Below are positions 1-12,162 of a stretch of 64,000 bases of DNA, one piece after another. The DNA comes from Marsupella aquatica (lineage: Eukaryota; Marchantiophyta): NCBI GenBank assembly GCA_973895155.1, contig OZ316895.1, forward strand, positions 62,001-126,000, written 5' to 3'. The number at the start of each line of letters is the position of its first letter. The first letter of the stretch is position 1. The translations under genes and the position numbers were made by a program. The notes under the pieces were generated by a model. The model did not search any database and had not been told where the DNA came from. It saw only the letters and a list, made by a program, of their open reading frames with translations.

Positions 1-1956
1 CGGTACGAAGAGTTCCGGGTGGTCCAGGTTGTGCCTGTCCGGAGTTGGGCACAGGCAGACGTCAACACGCGCGGGGGCCAGGGCAGTGACGTCCAGCCCT
101 GGGGACGTAACGTTGGAAGGGGCTGGAGTGTCCTCCTGCAGCAATGTCCGGTTCTCCGGAATAGCCACCGGTGGGTCTTTGGGAGACCTGGGCTCGGGTA
201 AGACCTCCGCCGTACCGACTTCTGTACTTAGCCCGGCTTGTTGGGTCGCATCAACGGTTGCGACAACCGACCCATCCGGTACCTCTTCGGTTACGACTAC
301 AGCTACTTGTGGAGGTGGGGTGGGTGAAGCTGGCGTGTCCGCTGGACTTCGGGCCTCGGGTTGGGGCCGTCTCTCCAAGGCCGGAAAAACCCACCTAGCT
401 GGGACCAGCTTTGTAACGTTGACACGGGGAAGGGTTCGTCGATCAAACCGGGCGTACCACTCAAGAATGATCTTGATGTGGCTAGCGAAGTACGCATTCC
501 CGCCAATGTACAGCGTCTTCCTTCGCCGCTCCATCTCTTCATGGAATTTCTTAGCGAAGTACGACGCCCACCTCCTAGGTCGATAGTTCTCGACCTGGAT
601 AACCTGGGCGGCGGAGATCTCCCCCCGGGGTTCCATCATGTGGAGGGCGTACCTCTGGAACTCCAGCCGCTCAGCTATATCGGGGATGAGGCAGGTCTTC
701 ATCACGAACCCGTTGTCCACTGCTCCCTCTGAGGGAAAACTTGAAGATTGGTACTTGGCTCCCTTGCCCCCGAGAGCCCGTGATTCGACTCGATGGTCAC
801 CTTCGGGTAACCCGAAGATCATCCTGAGCCGTTCTTCCGTGAGGGACATACTCCTTCCCCGCAGCCGAGTATGTTGACGCGCGTCGTCATAATTCCTGAC
901 GAACTCCGTCATGTCCTCCCCGTAGTACCTGCAAGTGTTCCAGGGGAGGGAGGCGAGGTGCTCGAATCCCTGAGTCTTCAGGTACACCGCATGCTTGGGA
1001 TGGAGGATGTTTTTGTGAACGTTTTCCCCCATGCGGTGCATCCTCACCTTGGCCACGGCTACCGTGGCCAACGGTAACCCGGATGCAGTGGCGGATTCCT
1101 TCCTCTTCTTCCCCCGTGACTGGCTCGGGGAAGGTGACACCTCCCCATCCTCCCGATCGGGCCTGGGTAGTGCCACTACCGTTAGTAACGGGCCCGGGTC
1201 GGCCACGGTCACCATGTTGTCTGCCGGGGCCGCTCCTGGGGTCAGAGCAGGGGGTGGGGACGATATAGTGTCGGCCCCCTGAGCGCTTGTTCCTCTGGGC
1301 CGCCTGGTCAAGGGTAGGGTAGCCTCGTCGTCATCGCTAAGATCCACAACGTTGATGACGGAGTGTACTTGTGCTGGCTGGGCGATCGGTGGTGGGGTTT
1401 GGCTAGGCTGCGGCTGAGGCTGAAGCTGAAGCTGAGCCTGAGGTTGTATGGGTACGGGTACGGGTACGGGTACGACTGAGTTGGTCATGTTGGTTGCTGG
1501 CCGAGTTTCTATGAAGCTCTGTAGGTGCTGGTAGAAGTTCTCCGAAGCGAGTGCAGACGACCTTGTCGAACGGGTAGTGCTGGACTCGCTGTTGATGATA
1601 GCCCAAACCTGAGCAGGGATGTGGTCGAAGTGATGTCGTTGCAAGTCGATCGTACCCGGGATATTGAAGACCTCGTCCGGAAGCCGAAGCAATGCTTCCC
1701 AGAACCCGATATATTTGTCTCCGTTGAAGAAGTACCCGGATACCTCTGCTGGTCGATAAAGCTCGCTCTGAGACGGGTAGTCAAAGTCAAGGATGTAGTG
1801 GTGTTGTCCTGCTAGGCGGATGGCTCTCTCGTACTCGCGTTCGATTTCGTATCAGCGCGGGTTGGCGTGTTTCAATGAGTCGGCCAAGTGCCTTCCGGTA
1901 GATAGGAACTGCGTCCAGAATCGAATGGCCGAGCTGAAGAGGATCGTGTGCGACAT
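1..1956 (-). pseudogene. LTR-borne ORF, copy 1 (partial, one nonsense codon)
   Basis: Copy 1 of the ORF found intact at 54574-57189. The start ATG is at 1956-1954. Codon 35 is TGA (1854-1852) where the other three copies have CGA, a C-to-T change in a CpG. After that stop the frame stays open to the window edge, through the N-terminal helical region, the acidic VDLSDDDE-like patch, the KKRK basic cluster and most of the conserved central domain. The C-terminal coiled coil lies outside the window. The function is not known. Translation could restart at an internal ATG, but nothing shows this. Confidence 0.8.
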
Positions 1957-2055
1957 TCAAAGGAGATAGTAGTGGCGACTTAGAGCGAACGAGAGAGCTA
2001 GGGTCGAAGCTGGCGCGTGGACTGATGGACTGGTGCACTACAAAGGGTTGGCTCC

Positions 2056-2064
2056 CCTTTTATA
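2056..2064 (-). promoter_or_regulatory. TATA box of LTR copy 1
   Basis: TATAAAAGG on the minus strand, about 100 nt upstream of the LTR-borne ORF start at 1956. It is conserved in all four copies and is the likely core promoter of the LTR. Confidence 0.65.
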
Positions 2065-2390
2065 CCTTGAGGGCTTGTCGATCCCCCGACGTCTCCTCGA
2101 CGCCCATAGGCTTAACCGCTCACGCTTGTGGTGTGCCGGCCACTCCGCCGGTCTGAGTCAGCGCGTGTCAGTGGCCGCTTCCTTAAGTTCGTTATACGGA
2201 CCCGAGGGAGGGGCCCCTCCACGCTCGTAACCCGGGTGTGCGAATAGCGACCAGCCGCCAGTCCGAACCTGAATTCCCCCTTATTGCCTAATGATATCCT
2301 ACCCATAATGATTACCTAAATACTATCGTTATGCTAATAATAGCGGCCTAAGACACTCCTAACGCGCGTGCCGAGCGCAGTTAGACCGAA

Positions 2391-4017
2391 TCACTCATTA
2401 ACCGTCGTACCGGCGGCGTCACATAGCTCCCTGCTTAATTGTGAAGCGTCCTCGCAAACATCACTCTCGGCGTCGTTATCTTGATGGTGGTACTTTTTTA
2501 CACGATCGTAGCTGATTCGCGTGGGGAGTAAATCGCCGGCATACGTCGCAAGCTCCAAAGATCCGTTACGGTAGATCTGATTGACAAGGAAGGGCCCTAA
2601 CCACCGGGTACGAAGCTTCCCTGGAAACTGCATGTACCTACTATCGTACAGAAGGACTAGATCGCCTGCCACGACGTTGACCCTCCGTAGTCCTTTGTCG
2701 TGCTGCTTCTTTGAAGTTGCCTGTTTCTTCACGGCGTGTCGAGCTGCTAGTAGCCGTGCTTCTTCCAAGGCTTCAATCTGATAAGCTCGGTCTGACGAAC
2801 TTTCAGATTCAGGTAAGCGATCCCGAATGCTGACTTGTGGAGTGTGTACTTCAAACTCGACGGGCACCAACGAATGTTGGCCGAACATGAGAAAGTACGG
2901 GCTGTGACTCGTAGTAGTTTTGTAAGCGAGATTATACGAGTACACCGCTGCGTACAACTTATCATCCCAATCCGTTTTGTGCGCAGCTACAGTTTTGTTG
3001 AGGATCTTCCCAATGATACCATTTGCTCTCTCCGCCATCCCGTTGGCTTTAGGATGATACGGGGTAGTCTTGCGATGCTTGACTAGGTAACGCTCCGTAA
3101 GCTGGGCTACGGTGTCATTGAGGAAGTGGGTTCCACGGTCGCTTACCAATTCTAAGGGCGGGCCGAATCGGGTGAAAATCTGTTCGTATAAGAATCTGGC
3201 ACTGGTTGCGGCATCGTCCTTTACCGTAGCCCGCGCTTCGACCCACTTGGTGGAGTAATCAATAGCTAATAGGATGTACCTGCATCTTTGCCTTCGGGTA
3301 ACGGGAGTAAACGGCCCGATATAATCAATTCCCCATTTTTCGAATGGTGCCGATGGAAGCACAGATGTGAGCGGGTGATGATGAGCCCGCCTCGAGGCCC
3401 CAGCTCGCTGACACAAGTCACAGCCCTTAATGAAGCGCTGTACATCCCGATGCAACGTAGGCCACCAATACCCTGAGTCCAAAATCTTTCGGGCTGTCGT
3501 GACCGCCGTGAAATGGCCTCCAGCTTCTTCTTCATGCAGGGCCCGCATCACGATAAGCGTCTCCTTATACTCTAAGCAGCGTCGTAACTTTCCATTAATA
3601 CCTTCCTTATGTAGGTGACCCTGTATCATGACGTAAGGCCCGGCTTTCCGTAAAAACACAGCGGCGGCCTCCTGATTGATGCCGTCAGAGATGCAGCCTG
3701 TTAAAAGGAAGGTGATTATCGAGCCGTACCACGTTGGTGTCCCCTCCCCTACGTGGAACAACTCCTCATCCGGAAAAATATCATCAATTGGCTGATCGAC
3801 TGGTACACCGTCCAGCCGTGAAAAGAAATCGGCATTGAGGTGTGCCTTTCCTGGCCGAACCCGAACTTCATAGTTAAATTCCTGGAGAAGTAGCACCAAC
3901 GGGCTATCCGTCCCGTTACGTCTGCTTTGTTGACCATGTACTTCAGGCTGTCGTGATCCGTGTGGAAGATGACCTTGTAGCCAAGCAAATAGTGCCGGAA
4001 CTTCTTACATGAGTAGA
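2391..4017 (-). pseudogene. pol: Gypsy pol: RNase H end and integrase; stop lies inside the LTR
   Basis: After the first frameshift the RNase H C-terminus (FHTDHDSLKYMVNKADV, 3988-3902) is readable. A second 1-nt deletion near 3901 shifts into the frame that runs to 2391. This holds the integrase: the zinc-binding H/H and CDLCQ, the catalytic core (DYIGPF, IDYSTKWVEA, SDRGTHFLND, and the final Glu in GMAERANGIIGK), and a GPY/F motif (RWLGPFLVNQIYRNGSLEL). The last ten or so codons cross the LTR border at 2423, so the natural stop TGA (2393-2391) is supplied by the LTR. Part of the TIR-like palindrome of the LTR end is thus translated. Confidence 0.87.
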
Positions 4018-6252
4018 TTATGCCCAGTGCCTCTCGATCCGTGGGGGAATAATTTTTTCGGCTGTGAATAATTGACGGCTAGCGAAGTAGATAGGGTGAT
4101 CGCGTCCGTCTGTATCAAGCTGACTAAGCACAGACCCGATACAGAACCCTGACACGTCGACATACACGTGGAACTCCTTGTTCCAGTCTGGAGTGACCAT
4201 GATAGGTGCGGTGGTGAGTCTTTTACGGAGTTCTTCGAAAGCAACCCGTCTCCTTGGGGTCTCCTCGATCACCGCATCCTTTTTCATCATCTCTGTTAGG
4301 GGCAAAGCTATTTTAGCAAAATCTTTAATGAACCGACGGTAATACCCTACGCAGCCCAAGAAGGATCGTACTTCTTTTTGATCCACGGGGAACACCACTG
4401 CCATCCAGGCCGCAACTTTCTCTTGGTCCACCTCAATGCCCCGTTTGGACACACGATGCCCGAGTAACACCCCCTCCTCTACCCCGAAGAAGCATTTGGC
4501 GGGATGTAGTTTGAGGTTAACATCTCGGCATCGTTGCAATGTTTGTCTTAGGTGTTCGGGGTGCATGGCAACGGTTCCGAAGATGGCAAAGTCATCGATA
4601 AATATCTCTAGAAATTCCCGTAGGAAATCGTGGAAGATATTCATCATCAGGCGCTGAAACATGGCCGGGGCGTTACACAGACCGAAAGGCATCCTCCGAA
4701 ATGCGAAAGTCCCCCACTCCGTAGTGAAAGTTGTTTTGAGCTGATCCGCGAGGCGAATCCAGATTTGGTTATAACCTGAATACCCGTCAAGAAATGTATA
4801 GATTTCATTTCGGGCTACCATATCTAGAACCATATCCGTGAATGGTAATGGGTAATGGTCTTTTCGGGTTGCGTCGTTCAGCTTACGGTAGTCCTGACAA
4901 ATACGAATCTTAGGTTTCCCATCCGTACCTCCCTTCTTTGGTACAATGACAATGGGAGAGACCCAGTCGCTGGCCATTACCGGGTAGATGATATCGGCGG
5001 CGAGGAGACGATCAATTTCCTCCTTCACTAAGATGGAGTACCTCGGGTTCATGCGACGTTGTCGCTGCCGTACCGCATGGGCTCCTAGGTTCAGATCGAT
5101 CGTGTGTTCTCCCAACTCGGGGGAGACGCCTGTTAAATCATGATGACTCCATGCAAACACATCTTCATATTCCTTGAGCAAAGCTTGGATGGATTTTTCA
5201 GCCTCCCCTGTCAGAGCGTGGCCCAGGTTAAAAGATTTGTCCATCCCAATGGTGTACTTCCGGTAGTGCTCCTTCCTGATGACTTCAACCTGGTTTCGCA
5301 GGCTCGGGTCCAAGCTCGCATCAAGCTCAGCTAGCCAAACTCCTCCGTACATGGGTGGAACCGGGATTGGTCTCGGGATTGGAGTTACTTCCTCCAATTG
5401 CGGAATGGACGGATCCCATGAGACTCGTTTTTTATGTCTCGGTCTTGAGTTTTCGGCCTCGGGCGGTTGTTGGGCTGGTTCGTGGTCACAAGGCTCTGCG
5501 ATGGTAGAAGCAGCCTCGGCTCCCTGCTTAGCTGGAGCCGTGTCCTCCGTCTCGACGAGTTGTTCGTGCGGTTCCTCATCCCCGGCAGTAGATGTGCTTG
5601 GGGTGGACTCAATGGCAGCCCTCGGGTAATTTAGGAGATGTGTTTCGCGGGTTGCTTCAACTCCGAAGACATCTTCCTCGGACAGGGACGAGATGAGTTC
5701 AATCATATTGAGTTCCTCTTCCTCCGAGGTCTCCGAATCATATTCCTCGGGTCCTTGTGGGGTTTCTCCTTGATAATCGTCCATTGCCCATGATACCCGT
5801 ACGGTGGGTTCCCCGAACCGTAGCTCCTTCTTTCCCCAATCCGTGACTACGCGGCCACCGTACAGCCATGGCCTGCCCAAAAGAACCGGGTAAGAGGAGG
5901 GACGAACCGGCCTCATAACTAGGAAGTTGAGATAGAACTCCACCCCTCCCACCAGAGTGAGCACTCGTGTGAGCGTGCCTAATGGGAGGACCCTTGCCCC
6001 GTTTGCTAATCTGATAGCTCGGGCTGTGGGTTGATATGTGAGGTATCCTAACTTGACTGACGTTTCTTCAGTCATGATGTTGACTCCCGCTCCTCCGTCT
6101 ACAAGAACCATCTTGATGGTACAATTATTAATTTCGATCGAGATGTCCGGCGCTCCAAGGTCCTCGCATATCATGTTGCAGTCCGCGATCCCAACTCGGG
6201 GTAGTCTCCTCCTTCGGCGACCCATGAGCAACTCCCTTAGTTGCCGTCTGTA
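4018..6252 (-). pseudogene. pol: Gypsy pol: protease and reverse transcriptase
   Basis: Continues the gag frame beyond the TAG at 6255-6253; the open stretch from the ATG at 6231 is 737 residues. The aspartic protease active site is VLVDGGAGVNIM (Asp near residue 45; D-G-G replaces the usual D-S/T-G). After an acidic and proline-rich linker comes a reverse transcriptase with the expected order: SDWVSPIVIVPKK, ICQDYRKLND, FLDGYSGYNQI, MPFGLCNAPA, and catalytic FIDDFAIFG. RNase H begins with YVDVSGFCIGSVLSQ. The frame is lost at a run of six A residues near 4053-4058 (minus strand), where one more A would restore the normal RNase H frame. The stop that follows at 4018 is therefore a frameshift product. 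Confidence 0.88.
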
Positions 6253-8388
6253 CTATGGGTTGTTCTGCAGTAGTTGCCCCACCGTCGCTGTAACCGGGCA
6301 ACTCTTCACGTCTTCCTTAATATCGTAGTTCTCCTTTTTATCCTCTTTCGGCTGCAGCTTGGCTTCCTCTTGCTTTTCTTGCTCCTCTTGCTCCTGGCGC
6401 CGGGCGGTCTCGGCTGCTTTGATGTCCTTATCGATTGCCTTCTGGTATTCCCGAGCTTCGTAGGCCTCCAGCTGTTTCTTTACCAATTCTTCGATGCGGG
6501 GGAAAAATAGCTTCGGGTCGTCCCGTCGGTAGTCATCGTCCTTCTCCGGGGGTATATCTATCGCTGGCTGCACCGGAGTAGTATCTTGCTTTTTCCTTCG
6601 TTTCTCCTCCGTCTTCTCTTCCTTCCGTTCGGCCCTTGTCGACACTCGGTAGCACTCGGCCTCATCCAATGGATCAGGGTGCTCTGCTACGTCCACCAAA
6701 TTCACCCACTCGGTGTTGTCATCTTGCCATTCTACAGCAATCATTTGGACGACTGCATCGCTCGTGGCCGGTCCAGCCTGGGTCGGTCTAGCTGCGCTCG
6801 TTCGAGCAGCAATTACCAACGGACAGTTGGCCGTGGAATGAGCCTCCGTTTTGCAGACTTGACATAGAGGGGTGCCTCAGCCATCTCCTTGACGTCTTGG
6901 TTCGGTGCATTCCCTTGCAAAGTGTCCTGGCTTTTCACAGTTATAACACACCGAGGATCGCCAAATCCCTGGCTTAGGAGGGATGCTCGGGTAACTGATA
7001 ACCTGGAAACTCCGGCCATTGTTTGGGTAGGGGTACGCAATTCTACCCGCTAAATTACACGGACCTACTGTTGAAATCTGGTACACGGAATCAGGAGGGT
7101 CCTCAAAGAAATACTCCGTGGACTCCGATTCGGGACCCGGGTTGTCAACATCATCCAGCTCTACTTGGTGAACTCGATTCTTCCACCTTGGGCATTCCTG
7201 CACCACATGGCCGGATTGGAAGCACTTTGAACACCACGCACGGGCTCGAATCTCAGATGGCTTCTTCTTCTCCACCGGCTTTTCCGCAAGATGTACTGAC
7301 AGTGCTTTGAGTCGATCCGTGATTTCGTTCAGCTTGTCAGCTTCGGCAGCCTTTGGATCTGGTATCGTTCTTCACGCCCGGGGTTTGATCTTCCCCTCCT
7401 TCTTCACTCGTCTCTTCTTCTTTTTGCTCCGGCTTTCGCTCTCCGAGTCACTTCCTGATGAACTGGAGGTAGAGGATCCGGTGCTTGAAGCTGAATCCAA
7501 ACTGGATTCCGTCTCCGAGTTGGACGAGGTCGAACGATGTTTCTTCTTCTTCTTGCGTTTCTTCTTCCTCTCGTCGTCCGATTCGGAGTCACTGTCACTG
7601 AAGGTCTCGTACTTACCCTTCTTACGGCATGCTCGTTGGCTCCGCCGGGAGTTATAGGTGGACTCCCGGTAAGTTTCAGCGCACGCTATGGCCGCCTGCA
7701 TTGAAATCGGATTATTTTGGCGTACCCAGAATTGCATATTCATGGGCAAACCATGAAGGAACCATGTAAGCTGGAGCGCGTCTCCCGGCCTGGGCCGGAT
7801 CTTGGCCGCAAGTTTTTGAAACTTCTGAATGAACTTCCGTAGGGACTCCTTCTTTCCCATGCGAAGCTGGCCAATCTTTAATAGAGAACGCTGTTCCGAT
7901 CCAATGGCACGAAACTCCTGCAGCAATGCAGCTTGGAATTGTGCCCATGTAGTCCCGGGTGGCAACGAGTTGTACCATGGACGAGCTTCTCCCCGCATCA
8001 CTCTCGGGAGGACGGTTAGCTTAATGGCGTCTTCCCCATTAGCTTTAGCAGTGGCTTCAAACTCATCCAACCATTCATCCGGATCATCCCCATGACGCCC
8101 CTTGAAAGGTCGATAATTAAATCGCGATCGTTGCGATATTTGTGGAGGAGCTTGAGCAGCGCGAGCCATCGGTGGAGCGGCTCCCATAGGTGGTGGTGGT
8201 GGTGGTGGTGGCCGTGGAACCACAGGAGGACCGGTCGAACCGGACCCCGAAGGTCCCGGGGGTATGTTCATACGTCGGGGCGAGTGCGAGTCTTCCAAGT
8301 CCGAAGAATCGGAACTTGTCGTGGTTGCACTTTCTCGTTCGCTGGTCAATCTCCTCAAGTAAGCTGCTTGAGAACGAGTGACGGGCAT
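6253..8388 (-). pseudogene. gag: Gypsy gag (capsid plus three zinc knuckles), broken by stops
   Basis: Structural polyprotein. The ATG at 8388 begins MPVTRSQAAYLRRL. A Ser-rich stretch and a run of eight prolines precede a retrotransposon capsid domain at about residues 95-235 (motifs DDPDEWLDEFEATAKANG, then ARPWYNSLPPGTTWAQF). A Lys/Arg/Ser/Glu-rich basic tail follows. After an in-frame TGA (7374-7372) the same frame encodes two CCHC knuckles (CSKCFQSGHVVQEC and CYNCEKPGHFAREC). After a second TGA (6879-6877) comes a third CCHC (CQVCKTEAHSTANC), then a long charged K/E/Q-rich linker to a TAG at 6255-6253. All three stops keep the frame, so gag and protease were once one continuous ORF. The first ORF alone is 338 residues. 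Confidence 0.85.
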
Positions 8389-8482
8389 TTACTCATATAA
8401 ATGCGATGGTTAGTACTACGTCCTGATGTATCCTGCCTAGGTGAATACGCACCTGTCTCCCCTCTACGATATGTAGAGTGCC

Positions 8483-8499
8483 CCCTCCATCTAGCGCCA
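8483..8499 (-). other. Possible primer binding site of the gypsy element
   Basis: On the minus strand, 12 nt past the LTR end (TGACA at 8516-8512), the sequence TGGCGCTAGATGGAGGG begins with TGG, the complement of a tRNA CCA end. TGGCGC-type sites are usual in plant Tat/Athila elements. I could not match it to one tRNA, so the assignment rests on position and the TGGCGC start. Confidence 0.45.
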
Positions 8500-9411
8500 A
8501 AACAAAGGCTATGTCACGTCATCGGCTGCGGCCTTAACTCAGACTTCAGCTTAGACGGGCACATCCCTCGTAAATCTGAGGGTTTGGGCAGGAAGGGAAG
8601 CACGTAATGCACCTTATTCTCGTAAACTAGCACTAAGTGCGCATACTGCTAAATACGGACACCTCCTAGGTATGGTTTGTGTTCCGCCGCCGGAACGTAC
8701 CTTAGTCGATAGCAGGATTGACCCCTGCTTAAGGGCTTCTAAGCCTTCGTGCTGTCCGCCTTCGATCCGGATTCGATGATACAGGTCCTCAACCCGTGCT
8801 CGCAACCACTTACCCACAGGCTGCACCTTGTGCACGTCTCGGGTAGTGCGTTTGGCCTGGCGCTGCCACCCATATACGAGAAACCCACACACATACACGC
8901 GCACATGCATACAATCTCGATTTACACGAAGGAAAATGATGGGAAAGGATTTTACTACAAAGGGAACATATGCGTACACTTAGTTGACCCGACAGCCCCA
9001 GAATGAATAGGTTCAAGGCCGAGGGTGCACACTACAACGGAGCCCGGCTCCGCACTCGCCTGGCGAGCTTAGTCCTACCCCCTCCCCTTGGTACTCTTTC
9101 ATTCCCAGAGGTCGGGACTCCCCGCACATCCCGTGGACGCCCAACTCTGCAACTAAAAACCCCCCCCCTCGTCTCTACCGAGGGGTGCACTAAATACTAA
9201 GGGACGAGGGACGGGGTGTCCTCTCGCCAAAGATTCACTGACTAAGGTCCTAACTAAGCTGACAGTCAGGCCGGAAAACGGCTGTGTCTTATTAGAAGAT
9301 CCTAATCTACGCAGGCTGGACAGCATGGCAGCGCTGCTGTACCTAAGGCAGGTGCCTGTCCCAAGAGTCTGACTAAGCCAGTCCTAATCCTAATCTATTC
9401 CTACTCCGCTG

Positions 9412-12054
9412 CTAATGCCTGGCACGCTTGCCAGAGCCGCCCGAATGGGAGCGGCCATCCCGCTGCCTTCGAAGCCTGTCATTGTCCGCCTTGAGGAGAT
9501 GGACCTGGTCCAGCAGAGATTCGTTCTCTCGCCTCGCCGCGTCCGTCTCCTCTGCTGCCTCCTGACAAGCCTCCTCTAGCTGCTGGGCGTCACTTGTCAG
9601 TTTACCCGCCAGCTGGTCCTACTTCTCGGCCTCGGTTTGGAGCCACGCCACCTCGGCCTGCAGCGTGGCTATCTCGGCCATGTCCCGTTGGGCCCGTTCC
9701 TCGGCCTCCTCCAGGTCTTTCTGCCAGGTGACAGTTTGATTCTTCAAACTGTCAATCTGGTTCCGGAGTCGTGTAATCTCGGCCTCGTTCCCAGCTTTGG
9801 CCTGTTCGGCTAGGGCGGTAAGAGCGTGCGCCTTTGCTAACAACTCATCGGCGGCTGCCACCTTGGGTCGTAGTTGCAGAAGCTCAGCCTCTTGAGCCGC
9901 AACTTTGTTCTTTAGGTACACAGACTCCACCCGGTACCGCTCTATCCTCTGAAGGGCCTCTGACTGGGCCCGACCTGCCTTTACTGCGGCAACCAACTCC
10001 TGATTGAAGAAACAGGCTACCTTCCGGGCCATGAACTCCCCGGTATCCCGGGCAATTTGATGAGAGAAATCTCCCAGAAGCCCGTTCAGAAATGTACCCG
10101 GTACGAAGAGTTCCGGGTGGTCCAAGTTGTGCCTGTCCGGAGTTGGGCACGGGCAGACGTCAACACGCGCGGGGGCCGGGGCAGTGACGTCCAGCCCTGG
10201 GGACGTAACGTTGGAAGGGGCTGGAGTGTCCTCCTGCAGCAATGTCTGGTTCTCCGGAATAGCCACCGGTGGGTCTTTGGGAGACCCGAGCTCGGGTAAG
10301 ACCTCCGCCGTACCGACTTCTGTACTTAGCCCGGCTTGTTGGGTCGCATCAACGGTTGCGACAACCGACCCATCCGGTACCTCTTCGGTTACGACTACAG
10401 CTACTTGTGGAGGTGGGGTGGGTGAAGCTGGCGTGTCCGCTGGACTTCGGGCCTCGGGTTGGGGCCGTCTCTCCAAGGCCGGAAAAACCCACCTAGCTGG
10501 GACCAGCTTTGTAACGTTGACACGGGGAAGGGTTCGTCGATCAAACCGGGCGTACCACTCAAGAATGATCTCGATGTGGCTAGCGAAGTATGCCTTCCCG
10601 CCAATGTACAGCGTCTTCCTTCGCCGCTCCATCTCTTCATGGAATTTCTTAGCGAAGTACGACGCCCACCTCCTAGGTCGATAGTTCTCGACCTGGATAA
10701 CCTGGGCGGCGGAGATCTCCCCCCGGGGTTCCATCATGTGGAGGGCGTACCGCTGGAACTCCAGTCGCTCAGCTATATCAGGGATGAGGCAGGTCTTCAT
10801 CACGAACCCGTTGTCCACTGCTCCCTCTGAGGGAAAACTTGAAGATTGGTACTTGGCTCCCTTGCCCCCGGGAGCCCGTGATTTGACTCGATGGTCACCT
10901 TCGGGTAACCCGAAGATCATCCTGAGCCGTTCTTTCGTGAGGGACATACTCCTTCCTGGCAGCCGAGTATGTTGACGCGCGTCGTCATAATTCCTGACGA
11001 ACTCCGTCATGTCCTCCCCGTAGTACCTGCAAGTGTTTCAGGGGAGGGAGGCGAGGTGCTCGAATCCCTGAGTCTTCAGGTACACCGCATGCTTGGGATG
11101 GAGGATGTTTTTGTGAACGTTTTCCCCCATGCGGTGCATCCTCACCTTGGCCACGGCTACCGTGGCCAACGGTAACCCGGATGCAGTGGCGGATTCCTTC
11201 CTCTTCTTCCCCCGTGACTGGCTCGGGGAAGGTGACACCTCCCCATCCTCCCGATCGGGCCTGGGTAGTGCCACTGCCATTAGTAACGGGCCCGGGTCGG
11301 CCACGGTCACCATGTTGTCTGCCAGGGCCGCTCCTGGGGTCAGAGCAAGGGGTGGGGACGATATAGTGTCGGCCCCCTGAGCGCTTGTTCCTCTGGGCCG
11401 CCTGGTCAAGGGTAGGGTAGCCTCGTCGTCATCGCTAAGATCCACAGCGTTGATGATGGAGCGTACTTGTGTTGGCTGGGCGATCGGTGGTGGGGTTTGG
11501 CTAGGCTGCGGCTGAGGCTGAAGCTGAAGTTGAGCCTGAGGTTGTATGGGTCCGGGTACAGGTACGGGTACGACTGAGTTGGTCATGTTGGTTGCTGGCC
11601 GAGTTCCTATGAAGCTCTGTAGGTGCTGGTAGAAGTTCTCCGAAGCGAGTGCAGACGACCTTGTCGAACGGGTAGTGCTGGACTCGCTGTTGATGATAGC
11701 CCGAACCTGAGCAGGGATGTGGTCGAAGTGATGTCGTTGCAAGTCGATCGTACCCGGGATATTGAAGACCTCGTCCGGAAGCCGAAGCAATGCTTCCCAG
11801 AACCCGATATATTTGTCTCCGTTGAAGAAGTACTCGGATACCTCTGCTGGTCGATAAAGCTCGCTCTGAGACGGGTAGTCAAAGTTAAGGATGTAGTGGT
11901 GTCGTCTTGCTAGGCGGATGGCTCTCTCGTACTCGCGTTCGATTTTGTATCGGTGCGGGTTGGCGTGTTTCAATGAGTCGGCCAAGTGCCTTCCGGTAGA
12001 TAGGAACTGCGTCCAGAATCGAATGGCCGAGCTGAAGAGGATCGTGTGCGACAT
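9412..12054 (-). pseudogene. LTR-borne ORF, copy 2 (two nonsense codons)
   Basis: From ATG at 12054 to TAG at 9412-9414, 881 codons in one uninterrupted frame apart from two stops. TGA at 11040-11038 replaces TGG (Trp) present in copies 3 and 4. TAG at 9621-9619 replaces CAG (Gln) within the C-terminal coiled coil. Both are single transitions. It carries a few extra codons compared with the 871-residue copy 4, for example in the proline/valine repeat and in the P-rich linker after the conserved domain. The domain layout is described under 54574-57189. Confidence 0.85.
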
Positions 12055-12153
12055 TCAGAGGAGATAATAGTGGCGACTTAGAGCGAACGAGAGAGCTAGG
12101 GTCGAAGCTGGCGCGTGGACTGATGGACTGGTGCACTACAAAGGGTTGGCTCC

Positions 12154-12162
12154 CCTTTTATA
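12154..12162 (-). promoter_or_regulatory. TATA box of LTR copy 2
   Basis: TATAAAAGG on the minus strand, 100 nt upstream of the ORF ATG at 12054, conserved with the other LTRs. As this is the 5' LTR, it would have driven the genomic RNA of the element. Confidence 0.65.

Larger units (their letters stand above)
1..2423 (-). mobile_element. Giant gypsy LTR, copy 1 (3' LTR, cut by window start)
   Basis: This is the 3' LTR of the gypsy element whose gag-pol lies at 2424-8511. Its inner end (minus strand 5' end) is TGTGACGCC at 2423-2415, the same terminus found in the copies ending at 12521 and 57656. The sequence matches the other three copies almost base for base and would continue left of the window to a full length near 4.0 kb. 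It contains a TATA box (2056-2064) and most of the LTR-borne ORF (from 1956 down). It is an LTR and not internal sequence because the same unit lies in the same orientation on both sides of gag-pol and also occurs alone with a target-site duplication. Confidence 0.9.
2424..8511 (-). mobile_element. Internal region of giant-LTR Ty3/gypsy element
   Basis: A 6.1-kb internal region between two same-orientation giant LTRs (1-2423 and 8512-12521), read on the minus strand: a leader with possible primer site, gag, zinc knuckles, protease, reverse transcriptase, RNase H, integrase with a GPY/F-type end. There is no chromodomain. The protease D-G-G signature and the GPY/F end without a chromodomain recall the plant Tat/Athila side of Ty3/gypsy (family knowledge, assigned by eye). 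The copy is dead: three in-frame stops (7374-7372, 6879-6877, 6255-6253) and two 1-nt deletions (near 4055 and 3901). Full element length would be about 14 kb. Confidence 0.9.

Noticed and set aside
29-586. Plus-strand frames of up to 185 codons, repeated at 10127, 18519 (minus) and 55289
   Set aside because: They are antisense shadows of the LTR-borne ORF; their composition follows from the conserved coding strand and they begin with unrelated starts in each copy.
2411-2423. GC palindrome at LTR end as a rho-independent terminator
   Set aside because: It is part of the conserved LTR terminus in a eukaryotic element, with no T-run after it.
6274-6867. Leucine-rich plus-strand frames opposite gag
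   Set aside because: Shadows of the K/E/Q-rich gag linker (CTT/CTC from AAG/GAG codons); no domain, no promoter.
7404-7598. Arg-rich minus-strand frame inside gag
   Set aside because: An alternative frame of the K/S/E-rich gag tail; the capsid frame is the supported one.
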